Source: Stomoxys calcitrans
Lineage: Eukaryota > Arthropoda > Insecta > Diptera > Muscidae
Direction of reading: 5' to 3'
Assembly: GCF_963082655.1 (NCBI RefSeq)
Contig: NC_081553.1
Location: 32,896,801 to 32,960,800, forward strand
DNA length: 64,000 bases
Position numbers and translations under genes: made by a program. The notes beneath the pieces are model-generated. The model was not told where the DNA came from and did no database searches. It saw only the letters and a program-made list of their open reading frames with translations. This document shows positions 57,153 through 64,000 of the stretch, piece after piece. Position 1 is the stretch's first letter. The number at the start of each line of letters is the position of its first letter.

Positions 57153-57254
57153 CACAAATTCGATATCCGCATTCAGAACAAAGTGTCCCCAGCCTAAAAA
57201 GATATTACAGTGTTAAAGAAGGCACAGCGGAGCGGGCCCGGGTCAGCTAGTTTT

Positions 57255-57625
57255 CTATAAAGACAACATTTTTCAGAAATTTTTTCTGAAAACAAAATTC
57301 CATGAAATTTTCTCCAAAAACAGAATTTTTGTGAAATTTTCTCTGAAAATAAAATTCCATGAAATTTCTCCAAAGACAAAATTCCCATCAAATTTTCTCC
57401 GGAAATAAAATTACGTGAAATTTTCTCTAAAGACAAAATTTCCTGCTCTTCAAATTTTCTCAAAAGGCAAAAATTCTTTCCCTTCAACTTTTCTCTAAAG
57501 ACCAAATTGACATGACATTTTCTCCATAACAATTTCGTTGAGAGACAAAATTTCCATAAAATTTTCCCTTAAGACAAAATTTCCATGAAATTTTCTCTAA
57601 TTATTTTTTTAAGACAATTTTTTAT
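57255..57625 (-). repeat. 29-bp A/T minisatellite, inverted orientation
   Basis: About a dozen diverged units reading TTTTCTCTAAAGACAAAATT and CCATGAAATTTTCTCC, the reverse complement of the arrays at 59-63 kb. A 112-codon frame (57,194-57,532, minus) is a repeat translation, not a gene. Confidence 0.75.
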
Positions 57626-58795
57626 ATGATTTAAAATTTCTCCCCTTATTTTCCCACCCTCTTTCTTGGAGTCTGCCCAAACTTCCTTAAGGCCAATAGT
57701 AAGTAAAAAGTCCTGTCTGTATTTTCTTAAGAAGCGTTCATGTTGATTTTGTAATTCAAATCTGTTTTCATGTTAAAGTGTTTCCTTTTTCCCTTTTGGC
57801 TGCATTCATATGCGGGTGTGGTTGGGGGATAGTATGTGCGTGTTCAGGAACACCAGCTTTATGTTTTCTTCGAGGGTATATGCTCAGTTGTCTGTGTGTG
57901 AGTGTGTGTGTGAATGTTATCTTTAGCTCTGATCTCAATGAGCATTGCGTCCCTGAACATTTTCCTTCCTTTTTTTGCCACAACTCTATACACATTATTA
58001 TCGGTATTCCGGACACGCTGCTGGTGCTGCCTTCTTAAAAGGAGGGCTGACGGAATATTTTCATTTAAAAGTGGAAATCTTTGAGGAGCACAATGAACGA
58101 TAGCATTTTCATTTTGTGAGTGGTTCAATTTTATGTGAAAATTGTGCATTTTTCGAATGCCAATCAATTGAAACGTTACAAGGAAAATATTTATTGTTTG
58201 TCTGTCTGTCTGTCTGCCTTTTGATATGGTTGCAGGGGGGGGGGCTAAAGATAAATCAATTTTCATTTGGATGAGGCGCTTCAGTTTTCATTGTCTCCTT
58301 CTTGTTATATTAAATCTGGCCTGAGGAGGAAGTTTGGCATTCCGCTACAATTTAAGACATTTTTAATATGAAGCAGAAGAAGGCGAAGAATTTTAAATAA
58401 ATCATCTTTTATGAGAGAAAATTAAGATAAAAATTTTTTTTTTTACTTTATTAAACACGAGCAAATGAGACTTTCAAGGTCGTTATAATTTATTTTTTAA
58501 CAAATTTTAAAGCAATTTTCTGAATTGAATGACTTAAATGGTATGAAATATGATGTAAAGTTTTAAACATGGCTCAATCCTAAAGGCCATTAATTTAAAC
58601 GGTTCAGTTCATATCAACACTGATATCACTGGTCAATATCTGGTTACCCACTCAACGGTACTGAGATTTTTAAATACTCCATTATTTAACATTCAACTCG
58701 TATTATCACCTTAGGTTAGATAGCTTAATAACTATCAATGAGAGAGAGGGAGAGTTATATGTTCAAGGACATGATCCTGGCTAGGGTATGTAATG
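57626..58795. other. Unassigned sequence
   Basis: It contains a (GT)n tract at 57,893-57,913, (GTCT)n at 58,198-58,216 and a G run near 58,234. Overlapping frames on both strands at 57,768-58,266 have no recognised domain. Confidence 0.45.
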
Positions 58796-59003
58796 CAAAT
58801 TTCGTCCATGAACATTCCACTAAGGAACAGGGGCAAACTTCTCGCAAATCGACGAGTGCAGTCCGATTCAAGTTTAAGCTCAATGATAAGGGGCCTCCTT
58901 TTTATAGCCGAGTCCGAACGGCGTGCCGCAGTACGACACCTCTTTGGAGAGAAGTTTCACATGACATAGTACCTCACAAATGTTGCCATCATGAGGAGGG
59001 AAA
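58796..59003 (-). repeat. SINE fragment embedded in the minisatellite, unit 1
   Basis: Inverted 3' two-thirds of the 37-kb SINE: GAACATTCCACTAAGGAACA, TATAGCCGAGTCCGAACGGC and ATGTTGCCATCATGAGGAGG, then abrupt entry into minisatellite at about 59,004. The tRNA head is absent. Confidence 0.8.
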
Positions 59004-59524
59004 ATTTAAAAAATTTCTTTTTTTTTGGGACGATTTTATAGAAATTTTGTCTTTAGAAATTTTGTATTAGAAATTTTTTATTTAGGAAAAATTTCATAGA
59101 AATTTTGTCATTAGGATAAATTTCATAGAAACTTTGTTTTTAGGAAAAATTTCATAGAAATTTTGTATTTAAGAAAAATTTCATAGAAATTTTGTCATTA
59201 GGAAAAATTTCCTAGAAATTTTGTCATTAGCAAAAATTTCATAGAGATTCTGTTTTTAGGAAAAATTTCCTAAAAACTTTGTCTTTAGGAAAAATTTCAT
59301 AAAACATTTGTCTTTAGGGAAAATTTCATAGATATTTTGTTTTTATGGAAAATCTAAAAACTTTGTCTTTAGGAAAAATTTCAAAAAAAATTTGTCTTGA
59401 GGATAAAATTTCATAGAAATTTTGTCATTACGAAAAAATTCATAGAAGCTTTGTTTTTAGGAAAAATTTCATAGAAATTTTGTCATTAGGAAAAATTTCA
59501 TAGATATTTTGTCTTTAGGGAAAA
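59004..59524 (+). repeat. 29-bp A/T minisatellite block 1
   Basis: About 18 units near GAAATTTTGTCTTTAGGAAA plus AATTTCATA. Each unit contains AAAATTTC and GAAATTTT, an 8-base inverted repeat with a 3-base spacer. Confidence 0.92.
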
Positions 59525-59722
59525 TTTCGCCCATGAACATTCCACTAAGGAACAGGGGCAAACTTCTCACATATCAATAAGTGCAATCCGATTGAAGGTC
59601 AATGATAAGGGGCCTCCTTTTTATATGCGAGTCCGAACGGCGTGCCGCAGTACGACACCTCTTTGGAGAGAAGTTTTACATGGTATGTGCCTCACAAATG
59701 TTGCCATCATGAGGAGGGAAAA
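59525..59722 (-). repeat. SINE fragment embedded in the minisatellite, unit 2
   Basis: The same SINE piece as at 58,796-59,003, with the same right-hand breakpoint (ATGTTGCCATCATGAGGAGG, then minisatellite) and GAAAATTTCGCCCATGAAC at its left edge. Confidence 0.85.
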
Positions 59723-60360
59723 ATTTAATAGAAATTTCGTCTTTTGGGACAATTTTATAGAAATTTTGTATTTAGAAAAAAATTTCTTAGAAATTTTGTA
59801 TTTAGGAAAAATTTCATAGCAATTTTGTCTTTAGGAAAAATTTCATAGATATTTTGTCATTAGGAAAAAATTTCATAGAAACTTAGTTTTTAGGAAAAAT
59901 TTCATAGAAATTTTGTATTTAAGAAAAATTTCATAGAAATTTTGTCATTAGGAAAAATTTCATAGATATTTTGTTTTAAGGAGAAATTTCCTAAAAACTT
60001 TGTCTTTAAGAAAAATTTCATAAAAAATTTGTCATTAGGAAAAATTTCATAGATATTTTGTCTTTAGGGAAAATTTCATAGATATTTTGTTTTTATGGAA
60101 AATCTCCTAAAAACTTTGTCTTTAGGAAAAATTTCATAAAAAATTTGTCTTTAAGAAAAATTTCATAGAAATTTTGTTATTTGGAAAAACTTCATAGAAA
60201 TTTTGTCATTAAGAAAAATTTCATAGAAACTTTGTTTTTAAAAAAAATTTCATAAAAATTTTGTCTTTAGGAAAAACTTCATAGAAATTTTGTCTTTAGG
60301 GAAATTTCATAGAAATTTGTCTTTAGGGATAATTTCATAGAAATTTTGCCTTTAGGGAAA
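59723..60360 (+). repeat. 29-bp A/T minisatellite block 2
   Basis: About 22 units. It contains the unusual run TTTTGTTTTTATGGAAAATC (about 60,078), also found at about 59,336 in block 1, which shows the blocks were copied together. Confidence 0.92.
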
Positions 60361-60535
60361 ATTTCGCCCATGAACATTCACATATCAATTAGTGCAGTCC
60401 GACTGAAGTTTAAGATCAATGATAAGGGGCCTCCTTTTTATAGCCGAGTCCGAACGGCGTGCCGCAGTGCGACACCTCTTTGAAGAGATGTTTTACATGG
60501 CATAGTACTTCACAAATGATGTCAAATGCTAAGCA
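60361..60535 (-). repeat. SINE fragment, unit 3, with a different right edge
   Basis: Entry AAAATTTCGCCCATGAACAT is like unit 2, but the CCACTAAGG stretch is deleted. It continues through GAGTCCGAACGGCGTGCCGC and CACAAATGATGTCAAATGC, then leaves the SINE without returning to minisatellite. Confidence 0.75.
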
Positions 60536-60544
60536 AGGGTATAG

Positions 60545-60660
60545 CTGGGAGCTTGGCTTACCAGTGCAGAGAAAGTAGGTTCGAATCCTGCCAAAAGCTT
60601 TGGTCTTCCTTTACTTTGGTAACGAAATTGACTAAAATTGTGTAAGAGTATCTGGCTACG
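60545..60660 (+). repeat. Second tRNA-derived SINE-like sequence
   Basis: TAGCTGGGAGCTTGGCTTAC, CAGTGCAGAGAAAG and a B box in GGTTCGAATCCTGCC. It resembles the head at 44,400-44,473. No complete cloverleaf can be drawn, so I do not call a tRNA gene. Confidence 0.5.
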
Positions 60661-61432
60661 TACTGCCACTATAAGCTAACCTTAACTTCTCCATCATACT
60701 GATGTGACATTTAGCAAAATGCTACATAATTTTCTCTTTTTCAAGATTTGCATTTGTCAACATAATTTAATACATTTGCGGCTCAATTGTAATTGTAAGT
60801 CTATTTTATCACAACGATAAATCAACATATTCCATGTAATTTTTCTTAAAAATTACTTCATTGTAAGACAAAAAGAAAAATTAATACGATACGAGTTTTC
60901 AAGATAAAGAAATTAAAAATGCAACTCACTGCCATTTTAAGCCAGACAGACGATGTCTTGCAGCAGAGAAGATTTTCCCCAGCGTTTGTCATATTAATGT
61001 CAGATTACAAGGCGATAAAATGATGTTAAAAAGACATTGGCATGCTACAAAATGAAGCAGGAAGTATTTTCATATGCATGCCATTAACAACAAAAATAAA
61101 AAAATCCCCCAAAAAAGCTGACTGCGATTGGTGTTCAAATCACACACACGCTTACAGAGAGTGAAGATTGACTTGACAGGATTACTTAGTGGCAGGTGAA
61201 ACAAGTTCAATAACAAGGTGTTGTAAGTAGTAAATATTATTCAATGTTGCCACAAAACTAACCACAACTTGCCGCAGTAGCATCCAAGCTGGAAGGAAGC
61301 AACAATTCAGCGATGTGTAAATGAAGATAAGATGGAGATAATAAAGTTTTTCTTGTGGTCGTATAATTTATGTTATCTTGGGTAATTTGTTTTCAAAAAA
61401 CTTAATAATAAATCACAATATTTCGGGAGATT
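60661..61432. other. Unassigned sequence
   Basis: No gene or repeat recognised. Confidence 0.5.
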
Positions 61433-61492
61433 AACAAAAAATTCCATCCTCCTTTCAATCAGTTAATTGAAAGGAGGATGGAATTTTTTGTT
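61433..61492. repeat. Perfect 27-bp inverted repeat with 6-base loop
   Basis: Left arm 61,433-61,459 and right arm 61,466-61,492 are exact reverse complements; the loop is CAGTTA. The arm centre reads TTCCATCCTCCTTTCAAT. It is followed within 40 bases by the start of the largest minisatellite block. No seed similarity to a known small RNA could be judged. Confidence 0.9.
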
Positions 61493-61529
61493 TATAACTA
61501 AACAATTTTTGTAACGAAACATTCATGTA

Positions 61530-62945
61530 TTCAGGGAAAATTTTCATAGAAATTTTTTCTTTGGGAAAAATTTCCTAGAAACTTTGTCTTAGGAAAAATT
61601 TCACAGAAATTTTATTTTTAGGAAAAATTTCATAAATTTCATTTCATAGCATTTCGTTTTTAGGAAAAAATTCATAAAAATTTTTTCTTTAGGAAAATTT
61701 CATAGAAATTTGTCTTTAGGGAAAATTTCGTAGAAATTTTGTTATTAGGGAAAATTTTATAGAAATTTTGTCTTTAGGGAAAATTTCATAGAAATTTTGT
61801 TTAAAGAGAAAATTTCAAAGAAATTTTGTTTCATAGAAATTTTGTAGGGAAAATTTCATAGAAATTTTGTCTTAGGAAAAATTTCATAGAAATTTTATCT
61901 TTAGGAAAAATTTCATAAATATTTTGTTTTTAGAGAACATTTCATAGAATTTCGTCTTTAGGAAAAACTTCATAAAAATTTCGTAGAAATTTTGTCTTAA
62001 GGGAAATTTCATAGAAATTTGTTTTTAGGGAAAATTTCGTAGAAATTTTGTCATTAGGAAAAATTTCATAGAAATTTTGTCTTTAGGGAAAATTTCCTAA
62101 AAATTTTGTCTTTAGGGAAAATTTCATAGAAATTTTGTATTTAGGGAAAATTTTATGGAAATTTTTTCATTAGGAAAAATTTCATAGAAATTTTGTCTTT
62201 AGGGAAAATTTCCTAAAAATTTTGTCTTTAGGGAAAATTTCCTAAAAATTTTGTCTTTAGGGAAAATTTCATAGAAATTTTGTATTTAGGGAAAATTTCA
62301 TAGAAATTTTGTCTTTAGGGAAAATTTCGTAGAAATTTTGTTTTTAGGGAAAATTTCATAGAAATGTTGTCTTTAGGGAAAATTTCATAGAAATTTTGTC
62401 TTTAGGGAAAATTTCATAGAAATTTTGTCTTTAGGGAAAATTTCATAGAAATTTTGTATTTAGGGAAAATTTCATAGAAATTTTGTCTTTAGGGAAAATT
62501 TTAAAGAAATTTTGTCTTTAGGGAAAATTTTATAGAAATTTTGTCTTAAGGGAAAATTTCATAGCATTTTTGTCTAAAGAGAAAATTTCATACAAATTTT
62601 GTCTTTAGGATAAATTTCATAGAAATTTTGTCTTTAGGGAAAATTTCATAGAAATTTTGTCTTTAGGATAAATTTCATAGAAATTTTATCTTTAGGATAA
62701 ATTTCATAGAAATTTTATCTTTAGGAAAAATTTCATAGAAATTTTGTCTTTAGGATTTTTTCAATTTTAGGAAAAATGTTCATAGAAATTTAGTTTTTGG
62801 GGAAAATTTCATAGAAATTCCGTGTTAAGGAAAAATATCATAGAAATTTTGTCTTAAGGAAAAACTTCATAGAACTTTTGTCTTAAGGGAAATTTCATAG
62901 AAATTTGTCTTAAGGGAAAATTTTGTCTTTAGGTAAAATGCCAGA
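61530..62945 (+). repeat. 29-bp A/T minisatellite block 3 (largest)
   Basis: About 48 units of GAAATTTTGTCTTTAGGGAA plus AATTTCATA. Homogeneous in 62,040-62,720 and more diverged toward both edges. A three-unit variant run (CATAG, CCTAA, CATAG, then GTATTTAGGG) appears twice at about 62,065-62,160 and 62,190-62,295, so there is local higher-order copying. Confidence 0.93.
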
Positions 62946-63365
62946 AAATATATCCATGGCCGGTAAATATGTCCTGTTTGTGGTTTCGATTGACATCCAG
63001 GCACTTAGCCCTTAAAGTATTTATCAGATTCGTGCTCCCACATTGCCATGGTCTGTAAATATTTCATATTTGGGCGGTGTTGGGTGTGGTGCGACCTCCA
63101 AACTCTTGGTCCCACTTGTGGATATCAGGTTAGCTTTCTACACTCAAATACCTATCATTTCAATCAATTGGCGAGCTTTGGGGTGAGGCGTCCCCCTAGG
63201 CACCCCATCCCAAATTTTATATCAAAATGTTTGTTTTTAGGTTATCAATAGAGTGAAAACAACATTTTACTTGAAACGCACCAGCTACCTCCAAGATCTG
63301 GCGTTTTTGATATAAAGGGGAAAGGAGGAGGGTCCGTCTTCTTTTAGATATCAAAACAAGAAGTA
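62946..63365 (+). repeat. Family A repeat, copy 8
   Basis: ATGGCCGGTAAATATGTCCT, GGTGTTGGGTGTGGTGCGAC, AATACCTATCATTTCAAT and ACCTCCAAGATCTGGCGTTT, ending in a GGAGGAGGGTCCG block. Confidence 0.6.
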
Positions 63366-63429
63366 CGCTTCACCATTATGAAGCATTTGTGAAAATTAAA
63401 AAAAAAAATGTCGCATTGTGAAAAAGTTC

Positions 63430-64000
63430 TTAGCAAATGTTTTTATACCACCACCATAAGATGGGGGTATACTAATCTAGTCATTATGTTGTGTTATAAA
63501 CTCGAAATATTGATATAGGACCCCATAAAGTACATATATTCTTGATCGTGTCGACATCCTGAGTCGATCTAGTCATGTCCGTCCGTCCGTATGTCGAAAT
63601 CACGATAGCGGTCCAACGCGTAGAGATAGCTGTCCTTCTGGCCTTCTTTTTATAGCCGAGTCCGAACGGCGTGCCGTAGTGCGACACCTCTTTGGAGAGA
63701 AGTTTTACATGTTACAGTACTTCACAAATGTTGCCAGCATTAGGAGGGGAAAAACCACTGCTGCAAATTTTTTCTGATGATATCGCCCGGATTCCAACCC
63801 AGGCGTTCAGTGTCATAGGCGGACATGCTAACAGTGGCCTCCAGCCCTTACAAGCACCATTTTTTGTCCGATTTGGCTGTAATTTTGCATGTAGTGTTTT
63901 GTTTTGACTTCCAACAACTGTGCCAAGTACGGTTTGAATCGTTCTATAAGCTGAAATAGCTCCAATATAAACCGATCTCCCGATATGACTTCTTGAGCCC
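63430..64000 (+). mobile_element. DINE-1-like element, interrupted by a SINE and cut by the window edge
   Basis: The core starts at about 63,440 (TTATACCACCACCATAAGAT), with AAAGTACATATATTCTTGAT, GAGTCGATCTAGTCATGTCC and a short GTCC tract at 63,576-63,590. After the SINE (63,640-63,843) internal-unit sequence resumes (TGACTTCCAACAACTGTGCC; AATATAAACCGATCTCCCG) and runs off the window. Confidence 0.78.
63640..63843 (-). repeat. tRNA-derived SINE, minus strand, 3'-shortened
   Basis: TATAGCCGAGTCCGAACGGC, GTGCGACACCTCTTTGGAGA, a mutated inverted B box (GGATTCCAACCC) and GCGGACATGCTAAC at the head. The A-box segment is partly deleted. Inserted in the DINE-1-like element. Confidence 0.8.

Larger units (their letters stand above)
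55095..57252 (-). repeat. Family A repeats, minus strand, interrupted by a MITE and a SINE
   Basis: The left end holds the inverted tail (AAATTCAAATTGTG, CCGTATAGACTTAAAAACGG, ACCAATTACCTTGAATTTTT). Units TATGGGACTCAAATGAAAGG-like follow, with second and third inverted tails at about 55,750 and 56,150, so more than one copy is joined. The right end at 57,223-57,252 is GGCACAGCGGAGCGGGCCCG followed by GGTCAGCTAG. Interruptions: MITE 56,450-56,690 and SINE 56,878-57,152. Confidence 0.65.

Noticed and set aside
57194..57532. 112-codon minus-strand frame with repeated FSEKIS-like residues
   Set aside because: Translation of the 29-bp minisatellite, not a protein.
57778..58038. 86-codon frame with a hydrophobic start that could be a signal peptide
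   Set aside because: It overlaps two antisense frames and simple repeats; nothing identifies a product.
60545..60660. Possible functional tRNA gene
   Set aside because: Only the B box and an A-box-like stretch fit; the stems do not pair and a similar decayed copy occurs at 44.4 kb, so a SINE-like relic is more likely.
59004..62945. Regular repeats considered as a CRISPR array
   Set aside because: There are no unique spacers: the 29-base units are contiguous, and the setting is a fly genome full of transposons.

Overview
The window looks like intergenic or intronic DNA from a higher fly (Diptera; a calyptrate or muscid-type genome is my inference). It is AT-rich, has no convincing host exon, and carries many DINE-1/INE-1-like elements with a (GTCY)n tract, fly-type mariner and Tc1 elements, RNase H-bearing non-LTR retrotransposons and tRNA-derived SINEs. 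I found no host gene, rRNA, functional tRNA or CRISPR array. Every recognisable coding sequence is a decayed transposon fragment.

Layout. 0-5.6 kb: an unclassified repeat family ('family A'), a nearly complete DINE-1-like element, a 238-bp mariner MITE and a LINE 3' end with a perfect target-site duplication. 5.6-7.9 kb: a degenerate ~172-bp tandem array whose unit encodes a piece of LINE reverse transcriptase. 10.3-12.0 kb: two abutting satellites of ~124 and ~115 bp. 14.2-17.9 kb: a decayed Tc1-like element, then a 2.9-kb minus-strand LINE carrying endonuclease, RT and RNase H remnants. 18.7-32 kb: MITEs, DINE-1-like and family A copies and SINEs, separated by long AT-rich stretches in which I recognise nothing. 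33-37.4 kb: a nested cluster (LINE in mariner in DINE-1-like element; beside it an inverted DINE-1-like element hit by a MITE and a SINE). 39-48.7 kb: long arrays of the ~153-bp DINE-1-like internal repeat with MITEs, LINE pieces and a small hAT-like MITE. 49-55 kb: LINE pieces and several local tandem duplications. 55-57.3 kb: family A. 57.3-63 kb: a 29-bp A/T-rich minisatellite with SINE pieces embedded as part of a higher-order repeat. 63-64 kb: another DINE-1-like element broken by a SINE and cut by the window edge.

The window holds no gene pathway. Its interest is the order of insertion among TE families, the young MITE family (eight copies), the birth of tandem repeats from TE sequence, and structure-conserving changes in a DINE-1-like terminal hairpin. 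All identities come from reading the sequence by eye and from remembered family features; no database search was made. Boundaries of degenerate repeats are good to about 10-30 bases.
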